Origin: Carya illinoinensis
Lineage: Eukaryota > Streptophyta > Magnoliopsida > Fagales > Juglandaceae
Assembly (NCBI RefSeq): GCF_018687715.1
Contig: NC_056766.1
Location: forward strand, 26,640,433-26,704,432
DNA length: 64,000 nucleotides
Direction of reading: 5' to 3'
Position 1 is the stretch's first letter, and the number at the start of each line of letters is the position of its first letter. Positions 24,051 to 36,073 of this stretch are shown here, one piece after another. The notes under the pieces were generated by a model, which saw nothing but the letters and a program-made list of their open reading frames with translations, had not been told where the DNA came from and ran no database searches. Position numbers and translations under genes: made by a program.

Positions 24051-24059
24051 CACTTGTCC

Positions 24060-25010
24060 GCTTAGGATCACATGAGGCTAAGCTCCGTAGAGGGATGCTT
24101 AGGTGGTGTGTTCCCCCTTTTTATGCTATGGGGAGTTTCCTATGCATTTGAAGCCGTAGGCCGACCTCTGCCCATAGGTTGGAGTCCTCTGATTGGCTAG
24201 TAGATTGCCCAGCCGACTTGGGCCCTCCTCGTATTTGGGCCTACACTCTGAGAAAAATGCCCTTACAGTCTTGTATGCCACATTCATTAGTAGTGTTTAA
24301 CTTATTTCTATATTAGACTTATTTCTAATATCTACTTATATGTTATTATACTTTAGTAAATTAATATTACGTATCATTAACTTATTATACTATAGTTATT
24401 AGTTATTTTTATACTATTGTTTGAGTTATTTATATACTAGACTTATACTATAGTGTCTAATTACATGTTATTATACATTAATATTAATTGTTATTATACT
24501 AGCATCTAACTTATTTTTGACTTAATTATATACTAGACTTTCTAATATATAATTACTTGTTATTATATTTTAGTAAATTAGTATTATATATTATTAACTT
24601 TTTACGTTAGACTTATTTGAACACTAGGGTCAGACTTATTTCTATACTTGATTATGTATGGTAGTAATACTATAATATTTATATATATTAAACTAATATT
24701 AATCTATTTACATTATAGTAAAAGTATATTATTCTATAATAAATAGCTCATACTAGTATATTATTGAATTTAACTATATAAATTCTAGTTATATAACTAT
24801 ATAATTATACTAGTATATATGATCAATATATAGATAAATACAAATTTTTATAACATATGTATAATATCCAAGTCGGAAAACAAAATCAAAGTTGAAGTTG
24901 GCGTCAAATCGGATCATAGTTGTATTCGGTCCAACGATAGATTTGACTCCAGTTGAGAAACTAAAAAAGAAAACTTGACTGAATCAAAATCAATATAGAG
25001 TTAAATGAAG
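24060..25010. other. Unassigned AT-rich region with loose repeats
   Basis: From about 24290 to 24870 the DNA is built of variations on ACTTATTTCTAATA, TTATTATACTTTAGTAAATT and TACTAGACTTAT without a fixed period. It resembles decayed tandem DNA. No genes seen. Confidence 0.5.
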
Positions 25011-25026
25011 AGTTGATTTATTAGTT

Positions 25027-28000
25027 TTTGGAGCCCAGTGCCTTCTTTTCTTTGGAGAAACAGTAAGGTGGTGTATCCTTGATTTGAACTAAGGTGGTGC
25101 TCTTTGCTTCAAACCGAGGGTTTATTCTCTTTGCTGAGAGTGTAGTGCAGAAAACAATGGCGATGGTAAAGAAAGAATTATCTAAACACTAGGAAAGATT
25201 GAACCTGAATTTGAAGAAAACTCAACTTACCATGCTACTTACACAAAGGAACATGGAGTTCATGGAAAACACTGCATAACTAGTAAAATCCTCTCTAAAA
25301 AGGCCTTAACAATGAAGCTTTTAGGAAAATGATGGCCTTAGTATGGGAGCTGAAGGGATGGGTGAGGTTTAAGGAACTAGAGGATTAGAAATTCCTAATT
25401 GAATTCCAAAACATAGCTAATAAAGATAAGATTCTTAGTGGGAGGCCTCGGTCTTTTTACAGAAACCTCTTGACCCTTCAAGAAGTGGATGAATCTGATG
25501 CTCTTAACTAAGTTCAATTTAGATATGAACCTTTTTGGGTACAATTCCATAATATGCCCCTAGTAGGTATGACTGAAGAGATGGAAAGTCAATTTGGAGC
25601 AGCCCTTGGACATGTTATCAGGGTTGATACAGAATCAGATAGCTCAGCTTGGGGTAGATGCCTAAGTGGAAAAGTTGCTATAAACATTCACAAGCCTCTA
25701 TTGAGAGGTCGATTGCCGAATTTTGAAGGAAAACAATATTGGATATAATTTAAATATGAAAGACTACATTCATTCTGCTTTCATTGTGAATCCTATTCCA
25801 TTAAGGAAAGAGATGTACTAGACAAAGAACTGAATAGAGGGGAGAAAGAGAGAAGATCTAGCAGTTTGGCCTTGGCTTCGAACTCAACCTATGAATACAA
25901 ATATATTTGATTGCAGGAAGTATAGGGGTGCAATTGAACAGGACCAAAATCAAAGGAAGTAGGAGACAGAGGAAAGGAGTTCTAGTTATGAGGAATCAAA
26001 GGCGGAAGAGAAGGAGAGACCACAAAAACAAGAAGTCAGAAATGAACACCAAGAAATAAATAGGACACATTTGCATATTGAGAGAAAGGACTCTATGGAC
26101 ATAGAGGAAAAGGATCATGAGTATTACCATAGAAAGAAAGAAACTGTAGAAGTGAAAGGAAGATCAAGAATAAATTAGAGACAGAAGGAATAAACAAAAA
26201 AAGTAAAGAGGGATTGATGAAACTAGAAGATCACATACCAAAAATAGAAAACAACCTAAAAAATGATGACTTGACCCAACTCAACTTATTTTGCCAAAAA
26301 GAGGAGTTAGTGGTATTAAAACAATAGAAATGTAGATGAAAGGGACCAAACCTAAGAGGAACACATGGAAAAGAAGGACAAGGGAAGCAAACCGTAGCTC
26401 TCAAACAACTACTGAAAATGAGACCCTAAGTCATAAAAAGAGAGAAGGTTATACTACAAGAGGAGAGAAGAATCAAAGTGAAAAGAAACAAAAAACTGAA
26501 AAGGAAAGGGAACAAGGCAATTGTGAAACTGCATTGGTTGAGGCTATTGTGTAACTCCACCAATAGCAATGATGGGCTTTAGTTGGAACTGTAGAGGGCT
26601 TGGTAATCCTTATACAGTCCAAGAACTTCACTTTTGGGTGAAGACAAAGAGGCCAAAGGTAATATTCCTAATAGAAACCAAGTGTGGAAGAAGGAAAGTA
26701 AAGAAGTCAGGAACTTAATGGGCTATGACAATAGTTTTGTAGTTGAGAGTAGAGACCTAAGTGGAGGACTTGCTTTTCTATGGAATAGCACAAATGAAAT
26801 CTACTTAGAGAATTATTCCCACAGTCACATCTCCTTATCTTATAAAAGGGATGGATCCCAAATAATCCTACAGTTAACTAGGTACTATGGACACCCCTCA
26901 ACCTCACAAAGAAACAATACATGGCAACTAATGAGAGTGCCCAAACCCACCAATGAAAAAGCTTGGATCTATTCTGGGGACCTTAACGAGGTACTACACC
27001 AAGATGAAAACAAGGGGCAGCCTCAAGGCCTTATCAACAAATGAAAAAGTTTAGGGAAACAATGGAATTTTGTGGCCTAAGTGATCTAGGAAATGAAGGG
27101 ACAAAATTCACCTGGAATAATAGAAAGGAGGGAGCTCAATTTACTAAGGAAAGACTGGATCGAGTCCTTGCTTACTCAGCCTGGATTAACCAATTTTCTG
27201 AGAATTGGATTAATGTCCTGGTAGCACAATCTTCTGACCATTGTCCTATTGTATTCAACATGGGAAATGGAAGAGAAAGAAGAAGAAGCAATAAAGGAGA
27301 CAAAACCAAGATATTCATATATGAGGCTAGTTGGGAACGAAGGGAACAATGCACTGAAATTATAAAATCTAGTTGGAACTAGACTACACCATGGCAGTGA
27401 TCTTATGCAAGGGGTGTTCACAATAAATTACAAAAATGCAAGGAATCCCTAGTTTATTGGAAGAAGCAATCCCTTGACAAACAATGGAGATAGACTCAGG
27501 ATAAGCTTGACAAACTTATTAAAATGCATAATTCTAACATGGGAAATCTGTCAATAGTAGTAAAATAAGAGCAAAAAGAAATAGAAGCCCTATTGGAAGC
27601 CAACAATGTAAGATGAAAACAAAGGGTCAAACAAGCCTGGCTTAAAGATAGAGATAGAAATACAAAATTCTTCCACAGAGTTGCAAATCAAAGAAGAAAA
27701 ACCAATGAAATCCAGAAAATTGTGAGAGATGATGGAACTGAAGCTTGCAACAGAGAGGACATTTCAGAAACATTCGAGTTATACTACAAGAAGCTATTTT
27801 CAACTTCTCAACCTGACAAGATCCATGAATGCTTGGAGTTTTTAGAGAAGAAAGTGGATGACCACATGAACAGGCACTTAGCAAAAGAATTCAATGGAAC
27901 TGAGGTAGGGACAACTTTATTCCAAATGAATCCATTAGGTTCTCCTAGACCTGATGGATTCTTAGCTGTATTTTATCAAAACCATTGGGACATAGTGGGA

Positions 28001-30561
28001 GAAGACATAACTCGAGTTGTCTTAGACATCTTGAACCATGAAGGTGACCTGACTTGTATCAATGAGACTTATATAGTTCTAATTCCTAAAGTCAAAAATC
28101 CTCAATCAGACACTAAATTCAGGCCTATATCTTTATAAAATGTCATCTACAAAAAAGTCTCAAAAGTTCTAGCCAATAGACTTAAAACAATATTGTCTCA
28201 AATCATATCTCCCACTCAAAGTGCCTTTGTACCAGGTAGATTAATAATGGATAATGTAATAGTGGCTTTTGAGGCTATGCATGCCATGAGAACTAAAGGA
28301 AAAGGACAGTAGAGATACATGTCTTTAAAGCTTGACATGAGCAAAGCATATGATAGGGTAGAGTGGAACTTCTTGAAAGCTGCAATGATAAAGATGGGTT
28401 TTAATTCAAGATGGATTGAATTGGTAATGAAGTGTGTTTCAACTGTGTCATACTCCCTACTCATCAATGGAGCTCCCCTTATCTCCCTGTCTTTTTATCC
28501 TAGTGGTAGAAGCTTTAAGCTCACTCTTGTACCAAGCTGAAGCTTCAAAGCATATTCACGGATTCCAATTTGGTAGGAGCAGGTTGTGCATTAACCACTT
28601 ATCTTTTGCAAATGACAGCTTATTATTCTGCCGTGCCAATGCATTTGAATGGGTAAGGATGCTTGATCTACTGGACCTATATGAAAGAGGCTCTGGACAA
28701 AAACTCAACAAGGACAAAACCTCAATATTTTTCAATGCAAATACTAAGAAGATGACTAAAGATCACATACTTGACATGGTAGGACTTAGAGCTACTCAAA
28801 GCCATGAAAAGTACATTGGCTCACTTACTCTTATAGGTAAGTCAAGGTTTCAAGCTTTCAAAGGAATCCTGAATAGAGTAAGAGGTAGAGTAAGCAACTT
28901 GAAAAACAAACTCCCATCACATGCGGAAAAAGAGGTATTACTCAAGGCCATCATTCAAGCACTACCAACACATTGCATGGGGGTATTTGAACTGCCAAAG
29001 ACACTTCTACAAGAACTTAATAAAGTTATGAAAAACTTTTGGTGGGGCCAACAACAAATGGAAAGAAAGACGCACTGGGTATCATGGAACCAAATGGGAA
29101 AGGCAAAAAGTGCAGGAAGAATGAGATTAAGAGATTTCGAATATTTCAACACTGCATTGTTAGCTAAACAAGCATGGGGGATTATGCAATAGCCTCAGTC
29201 CCTGGCATCTCTAGTCCTTATAGTGAAATATTTCAACAAAACAGATTTATTGCAAGCAAAAGTAGGGTCCAGACCATCATTCACATAGAGAAGCATTTGC
29301 TTAGCTAGACACCTGATTGAAAAGGGATTGGTTTGGAGGATTGGTAATGGCCAGAGCACACTTATTTGGCAGCATAGGTGGCTTCCTAGTCCATCATCAT
29401 GCAAGGTCCATTCTACAAGTCAGGTGCTGTCGAAGGAAGCTAAAGCAGCAAATCTTATCAATCACTCAGAAAAACAATGGAAGAAGGACTTGATAAGGGA
29501 AGTATTTGAGGAAAATGTGGCTGAAACTATTCTTAAAATCCCAATTAGCTCCTTGTCATCTGGTGCAGAAGACAAATTAATTTGGCTCAGAACGAAGGAT
29601 GGAGTCTTCAATGTGAAAAGTGCATCTCATTTTCAAATGAAACTGAGAACTATGAGTGAAGGTCAACCATCATCTTCTATTACTACGAATGCAGATTGGA
29701 CCAACTGTTGAAAGCTTAAAATCCCAAATGCAGTTAAGAATTTCATGTGGAGAGCCTACCTTGAGTCATTACCGACAAGAGTGAACCTGGCCAAAAAAAA
29801 AAATTTGTGAATCTCCTAAGTGCCCTATACGCCGAGAAAAGGAAGAAAATGTTGCACATATTCTATGGAATTGTCCCTTAGCAATGGATGTGTGGAGTCA
29901 TGCTTCATCTGATCTACAAAATGTTCTATTAGATCTAAAAATTTAAGTGAATTGGTCGAGGCACTAATGTCAAAAGGGGATCAAGATACAATGGCATTAT
30001 TTGCAATAATAGCAAGAAGCATTTGGTATAGGAGGAATCAGTTTGTTTTTAAAAACTCTTTTACTCACCCTAATACTTTAGCCAAGACAGCAAGGAAATC
30101 TCTTGAAGAATTTAAAGCTGCACAAGAAAAACCAACAACACATGATCGAAGGACTTCAGAGATAGCTAACAGATGGCAATCTCCGGCCACCTTTAGGGGT
30201 TATCAAAATTAATTAGGATGCAAGTCTGAGTGAAGGAAGAGGAAGATCAAGCTTTGGTCTAGTGGCTTGGGATCATGAAGGCAGAGTGTTGGTTACTAAA
30301 AAATTCTCAAGACCAAGAACAACAACTAGCTAGATGGGATAGAGTGGGAATGATCATTAGTGATACCAAAACAAGGCTTTCATCTTTAGCTATTTGGAAG
30401 GTCTCACATGTCAAAAGATTAGGCAATGTTTATGCCCATATTAATCTTGCCAAAGAGGAAATCTCAATTCCAGATGATATAGTTGATCTGGTTGTTTGTT
30501 CGGACAACTTGTCACTTGTAACCCCTTCACAAGTTAAAGATAGTCGATGTTTCAAAAAAAA
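25027..30561 (+). mobile_element. Old L1-like LINE, plus strand
   Basis: ORF1 with a DUF4283-like domain, then ORF2 with endonuclease, RT, zf-RVT-like region and RNase H, then a short A-run (30554-30561). TTTATTAGTT (25017-25026) before and TTTATGAGTT (30562-30571) after look like a 10-base target duplication with one mismatch, giving a 5.5-kb element close in size to the other LINE in this window. Many stops and frameshifts show that it is much older than the LINE at 36990-42655. Confidence 0.75.
25157..26554 (+). pseudogene. LINE ORF1 remnant (DUF4283 plus broken zinc knuckle)
   Basis: ATG at 25157. The DUF4283-like region runs from about 25330 to 25790 (VWELKGWVRFKELED, FLIEFQNIANKDKILSGRP, then FWVQFHNMPLVGMTEEME). 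It aligns by eye with the intact ORF1 at 41120-42505. The CCHC knuckle begins FCFHCESYS but the rest is lost. A charged Lys/Glu-rich C-terminal part follows up to about 26550. In plant LINEs this protein is taken to bind the element RNA. Several stops and frame changes. Confidence 0.75.
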
Positions 30562-30568
30562 TTTATGA
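26570..30568 (+). pseudogene. LINE ORF2 remnant (endonuclease, RT, RNase H)
   Basis: The endonuclease starts at MMGFSWNCRGLGNPYTVQEL (about 26570). The frames at 26634-27382 continue it, including SGDLNEVLHQDE and SSDHCPIVF, the SDH catalytic signature. RT lies at 27722-29192: NPLGSPRPDGFLAVFYQNHW, FRPISL, KLDMSKAYDRVEWNFL. The catalytic box at about 28600 is altered to FANDSLLFC instead of FADD, an Asp-to-Asn change. zf-RVT-like sequence is at 29740-29900. RNase H traces run from about 30180 to 30520, ending with VKRLGNVYAH. Numerous stops and frameshifts. Confidence 0.8.
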
Positions 30569-30730
30569 GTTAAATTTTCAAACTTTTGCACCTCGAAGTA
30601 CAGGCAATCATGACGAATACCTCTAAATATCTGCGCACACACTCAAAAGAGTTTCTAAACTGATAGATGCATCGCCATAAAAACCCCCCGAAAGCGTCAG
30701 AAATTAAAGTTTCTAATCCCTTTATCTTCC

Positions 30731-30738
30731 ATATATAG
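30731..30738 (+). promoter_or_regulatory. Possible TATA box of the exonuclease-like gene
   Basis: ATATATAG lies 78-85 bases upstream of the ATG at 30816. Spacing and sequence are normal for a plant TATA box with a short leader. Upstream sequence to about 30572 is non-repetitive by eye and may be the remaining promoter next to the old LINE. Confidence 0.5.
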
Positions 30739-31258
30739 TCAGCTTCACGCATGCACCTAGACTTACAGATCAAGAAAATCACTTCAAACCCAAGAACCTA
30801 CTACCTGCAGCCATTATGAACAACCAGCACATAACCATCGAAACAATCGACCCCCCAAACCCTGACAAATTCCAAAGGTATAGGGTCCACTTCTATGAGA
30901 GGCACCTCATTCACGTCACCCTCACCTCTAATCCCTTCGTCGTCTGTGATTGGATTAAAAAGATTTCCTGGTTCAAACGCAAATGTATCCACGGTGACCG
31001 CAAGCTCGTCGTTGGCCTTGGCGTCCAGTGGTCTCCCTACCACAGCTGTGCCGCCATTCTCCAGCCCTGCGTTGGCACCCGTTGCCTCATCTTCCAGCTC
31101 CAACAGGCAAATTTCGTGATACGCACCCTCCGACATTTTCTGTCCAACCCCAACAATACCTTCGTCGGCTTCTTTAAGTACAAGAAGCGACGCATGCTCC
31201 TCAATTCCGAGCACAAGCTTTCCGTCAGGAATTTCGTTGATATTCGCGACTTGTCGGG

Positions 31259-31561
31259 TGTTAAGGAAAGTCATCATCAGCATGCTATATTGGAAGAAGA
31301 GGCAGACATACTAAAGTGATTACAGAATAGTTTACGGGATGCTCTGCTCCTTTCCTTTTTGGTGTTCCTTGATCTGCTGCCCCTGTTATGCTTATTTCTT
31401 TCCTTTATAATTTCTTCTCTAGTTTGTTCTTTATTCTTTCCTTGTACAGAATATATTCCTTGTACAGAATATACTGTCATCAATCTGTAAGTGTATATAT
31501 AAGTCAATATATGTTCTGGTCTGGGTATCAGAACCGATTACCACTTTATACAAATCTTTCA
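31259..31561 (+). repeat. Copia 5' LTR
   Basis: TGTTAAGG...TCTTTCA, 303 bases. CTTGTACAGAATATA occurs twice in a row near 31441-31470. A TATATATAAG motif at about 31493-31502 could be the LTR TATA box. The first 60 bases are also read as coding sequence, because the corresponding part of the 3' LTR holds the end of pol. Confidence 0.95.
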
Positions 31562-31573
31562 TGGTATCAGAGC
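31562..31573 (+). promoter_or_regulatory. Copia primer binding site
   Basis: TGGTATCAGAGC, identical to the complement of the initiator tRNA-Met 3' end, directly adjoining the LTR. Confidence 0.95.
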
Positions 31574-31616
31574 TACTATAGCTCGCGCTACCTCAAGTTG
31601 TCCTGTCTCATCCTCA

Positions 31617-32825
31617 ATGGCGTCCACTCCCTTGGTTTTCTCTCAACCGAACTTTTCCCAACTAGTTTTGGTTAAGATGGATGGCACCAATTATCTTAAT
31701 TGGGTCTCCCAATTGCTACCGGTTCTACGTAGCAATGATTTGCTCGGATTTGTGGATGGATCTGAACCCTGTCCTGAGCAATTTTTGTGTGACCCTGAGG
31801 GAAAGCCTACCAAAAATGTTAATCCCGAATATAATTTGTGGCACAAGAAGGACCAGTTTGTCCTCGGATGGCTGAATGCTACTCTCACAGATAAAGTTCT
31901 TCCTTCTGTTTTTGGTATCACCTCTGCCAAACAAGTGTGGGACTCTCTGGCCAAGCGATATGCTTCACACTCACCTGCTCATGTGCAGCGCATTAAACGC
32001 CAATTGCAAACACTGCAGCAAGGCAATAGGACATGCACCGATTACTTAGCTGTTGCCAAATCCCTTGCCGATCAGCTTGCAATTGTTGGTAAGCCTGAAA
32101 GTGAAACTGATCTTCTCTCTTATGTGTTGAGTGGATTGAACTCAGCCTATAATCCTTTTGTCACGTCTGTTTCATTCGCCTTACGATATAGTCCAATGAG
32201 TTTTGATGACTTCCAATCAGAATTACTTTCTTATGAGATAATGATTGATAACCAAGCCCATTTATCCTCTATAGAGCAACCCAGCTTTGCTATGGTTGCT
32301 GGCAAACATCCATGTGAGGGAGGACAGTGGCGTACCAAACCAAATTTTCCTCCTAAAAATTCTTCAAGACAAGGTCACTCCAAGCCACAATTTTCCAAGT
32401 TCCATCCTCAACCTGCCAAGGCACCAAGCGGGCCTTCAAATCTGGCATCTAGTGGCAATGGCAACTCTTCTACTCGTACTCCCTGTCAGATTTGTGGGAA
32501 AACAAGCCACCAAGCTTTGGACTGCTACCATCGCATGGATTATAGTTATCAGGGACGTCATCCACCCACTCAACTTGCTGCAATGGTTGCTCACAGCAAC
32601 AATGTTTTTGATGAGTCAAACGTATGGTATGCTAACTCGGGGGCAAACCAACATATTACTAATGAAGTTGCCAATCTATCTTTGCAGGAAACTTACACTG
32701 GTGAGGATTTGGTGGCTATAGGTAATGGATCTGGTCTCTCCATTTCAAATATCGGTCCTTCTCTATCCAAAATCCTCAGAAAAATCTATCCTTTCAAGAC
32801 GTGTTACATTGTCCTAACGCCATGA
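31617..32825 (+). pseudogene. Copia gag and protease start (frameshifted end)
   Basis: 402-residue frame starting MASTPLVFSQPNFSQL. The capsid region has DGTNYLNWVSQLLPVLRSND (a UBN2/gag-polypeptide type domain, about residues 15-230). The zinc knuckle CQICGKTSHQALDC (about 32488-32529) keeps its CCHC spacing. The protease begins with WYANSGANQHIT, where family members normally have Asp-Ser-Gly; here codon 340 (32634-32636) is AAC, Asn, removing the catalytic Asp. The frame leaves the pol frame between about 32757 and 32775 and ends at 32825, so pol lies in another frame from there on. Confidence 0.9.
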
Positions 32826-35176
32826 TTAATCTTCTCTCTATAAATAAATTCTGTGTGGATAACAATTGTTATTTTATTTTAACTGATACTCGTTATTGTG
32901 TCAAGGACAAGACAACGGGAAGAACACTTCTGGAGGGAACAAGTGAAGGTGGCCTCTATCCTATCAAGTTGCATAAAATTTCTCTCAATAACTACCATGC
33001 ACGTGTAGCTCTCTTTGGGATCAAAACCTCTCTTGATGTGTGGCATGCTCGGCTTGGCCATCCTTCTCTACAAGTGACCAAGCAGATTATCTCCTCCTTC
33101 AAGCTTCCAGTTGCCGGCTCTCTTTCTCAAGATTCTATTTGTTCTTCTTGTCAATTAGGAAAAAGTAAACAATTACCTTTTATTCAGTCCAGTAGAGTGT
33201 CTGTTAGTCCTTTGAATCTTATTCATTCTGATGTTTGGGTTTCTCCTATTCCTTCTTTAAGTGGTTGTCGGTATTATGTTATTTTTATTGATGATTATTC
33301 ACGTTTTACTTGGATGTATCCCATTTCCACCAAATCAGAAGTCTTTAGTTGCTTTGTCAAATTTAAGCTATTAGTGGAAAATCTTTTCTCTTGCAAAATT
33401 AAACAATTTCAGTCCGATAATGGTGGAGAATATACTTCAAATCAATTTATTTCCTTTCTCAATTCTAATGGTATTCTCCATCGGCTCACTTGTCCATATA
33501 CATCACAACAAAACGGTATTTTTGAACGAAAACATCGCCATATTATGGAAATTGGCTTGTCCTTATTGGCTCAATCCAATCTTCCAAAACAATTCTGGGT
33601 CGATGCTTTTTCCACTGCTATATTTCTCATTAATCGTCTCCCTACTCCTGTTTTACACTCCAACTCTCCTTACAGTCTCCTCTTCAAAAGATCGCCTGAT
33701 TACTCTAAACTAAAATCTTTTGGGTGTGCTTGTTATCCTCTTCTTAGACCCTATAATACAAATAAGCTCACCTTCCGTAGTAAACAGTGCATCTTCATCG
33801 ACTACTCATCCAATCATAGTGGTTATCGTTGCCTTGATCCCCTCACAAAGAGAGTATATTTATCACGACATGTAGTGTTTGATGAGAAACTTTTTCCAGC
33901 TAAGGATACATCCATTGTCACTCATCCATTGGAGGATAGTTCACCCGTTGCAGGTCCATCATTTCCTCCACAAAGATCCTTTGTCTTGCCTCCAGCTCAG
34001 GTACTTTCTAATCCCTTTATTCTCGGGCCCACTTCATCTCAATCCACCGAAATTATATCACCCACCACCTCACCTTTGTCTTCTCATTTGCATGAGTCAT
34101 GCTCACATCACTTGGCGTCCCCACGTAGCATACCCACTTTAGATCCCTTTATCACTCCTTTGGTCACCTCTCCATGTAGCATGCCTACTTTAGACACCTC
34201 CATCCACATTCCTTTGGTCACTTCTCCACGTAGCATGCCTCATTTAGATATCTCTCCTTCGGTCATCTCTCCCACCGACTCATCCTTATCAAATTCTGTT
34301 CCTCCTTCCACCTCATCCACGTTACCCCTCATTAATCCCCTTCCCTCCACCCATCAGATGGTGACACGATCACAAACGGGTTCTTCACGGCCTAAACACT
34401 TCCCAGATTTTGTTACCAACTACTCTACTCGTCATCCCATATCTGCCTTGGCGATGATTCCCTTACCTAAAGAATCACGAAATTTTTCCCAAGCCATAGT
34501 TTCTACAGAGTGGAAAAAGGCAATGGATGAGGAATATGCTGCGTTACTTGCTAATCATATGTGGACACTGTGTCCTCGGCCTCTTGCTCACAATGTCATT
34601 GACACCAAGTGGGTTTATAAGACTAAACAAAATGTGGATGGTTCTCTTGATAGTTGCAAAGCACGATTAGTGGCCAAGGGATTTAATCAAATTAGTGGCA
34701 TTGATTTTTCAGAGACTTTTAGTCCTGTTATCAAACCTGCCACTGTTCGCATTGTTTTAACTCTTGCCGTGCATTTTGGATGGGATATTAAACAATTGGA
34801 TGTGTCCAATGCTTTCCTTCACGGTACTCTTGATGAAGTGGTTTACATCTCTCAACCTCAAGGCTATGTTGATCCACAACATCCAGATTATGTATGTCGA
34901 CTTAATAAGGCACTATATGGATTAAAACAAGCTCCTCGAGCTTGGTTTAATCGGTTCTCTCAATGCCTTCTGGAGCTTGGTTTTTTGGGATCCTCCGTTG
35001 ATCATTCTCTTTTTACTTACCACAAACATGATATGCATATTTTTATTTTGGTGTACGTAGATGATATTCTTGTCACAGGCTCACACAACTCGTTCATTGC
35101 CTCGTTGATTCAGCACTTAAAGTCTGATTTCGCCTTGAAGGATTTGGGGTCTCTCCATTATTTTCTTGGAATTTAG
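32801..35176 (+). pseudogene. Copia pol: integrase and reverse transcriptase
   Basis: 791-residue frame, protein order integrase then RT. The integrase zinc finger has WHARLGHPS and ICSSCQLGK (HHCC). The catalytic core shows HSDVWVSP, FQSDNGGEYTSNQF and QQNGIFERKHRHIMEI, so the D, D and E positions are present. RT (about 34500-35176) has WKKAMDEEYAALLANHMWTL, QLDVSNAFLHGTL and the catalytic VYVDDILVTG at about 35051-35080, intact. The frame stops at TAG 35174-35176. The next open frame (35198 on) is in the same phase, so this is a single nonsense change, probably CAG to TAG. The first ATG used here is not a real start, as the frame should continue from gag. Confidence 0.92.
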
Positions 35177-36073
35177 GTCACCCGTGACTCTCACGTCTTG
35201 CACCTACGTCAGTCCAAGTACATCTTGGATGTTCTAGACCGTGCTCATATGGTTGGCGCCAAGCCTTATTCTGCTCCATGTACTTCTGGTTCGAAACTTG
35301 GTGCTTCTAGTGGTGATCCTCTTCCTCATGCCACTGAATATCGTCAGATTGTAGGAGCTCTTCAATATTGCACTCTTACCCGCCCGGAAATTGCTTATTC
35401 TGTCAATCAGCTCTGTCAGCATCTTCATGCTCCTACAACTGCCCATTGGACAGTAGCCAAACGGGTTCTTCGTTACCTTAAAGGTACCATTGATCATGGT
35501 CTTACCTTCACCAAGGGGAATCTTCAGTTGCAAGCGTTCAGCGATTCCGATTGGGCCGGTAATCCAGACGACCGTCGATCCACCACTGGGTTTTGTACCT
35601 TTTTAGGCCCCTGTTTAATTTCATGGTGTGCGAAAAAGCAATCGGTTGTTGCTCGCTCAAGTACTGAGGCTGAGTATAGGGCCTTGGCCATGACTGTTGC
35701 TGAACTCTATTGGATTCGGATGGTTCTCAAAGATTTACATGTTCCTCTTCCACAAGTTCCTACTATTTGGTGTGATAATTTGGGTGCTCTTGCGCTTGCC
35801 TCCAACCCTGTGTTTCATGCGCGCACTAAGCATGTGGAGGTAGATGTTCATTTCATTCGGGAGAAGGTTCTTAATAAGGATGTTGCTGTTAAGTTTCTTT
35901 CTACCTATGACCAGATTGCAGATGTTTTCACTAAGGGGCTTACCTCTTCTCGATTCCTCTTTCTCAAGGACAAGCTCATGGTTCGTCTCCCACCTATTCG
36001 CTTGCCGGGGCATGTTAAGGAAAGTCATCATCAGCATGCTATATTGGAAGAAGAGGCAGACGTACTAAAGTGA
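35177..36073 (+). pseudogene. Copia pol: RT C-terminus and RNase H, ending inside the 3' LTR
   Basis: Continuation of pol after the premature stop, in the same phase. RT thumb: YRQIVGALQYCTLTRPEIAY. RNase H: FSDSDWAGNPDDRRSTTGFC, SSTEAEYRALA and LASNPVFHARTKHVEVDVHF carry the catalytic Asp, Glu and Asp positions. The frame crosses the LTR boundary at 36013 and stops at 36071-36073, so the last 20 residues come from the 3' LTR. No other breaks. Confidence 0.9.

Noticed and set aside
30801..31283. 160-codon minus-strand frame over the exonuclease gene
   Set aside because: It is the shadow of the plus-strand exonuclease-like frame, which has family motifs while this one has none.
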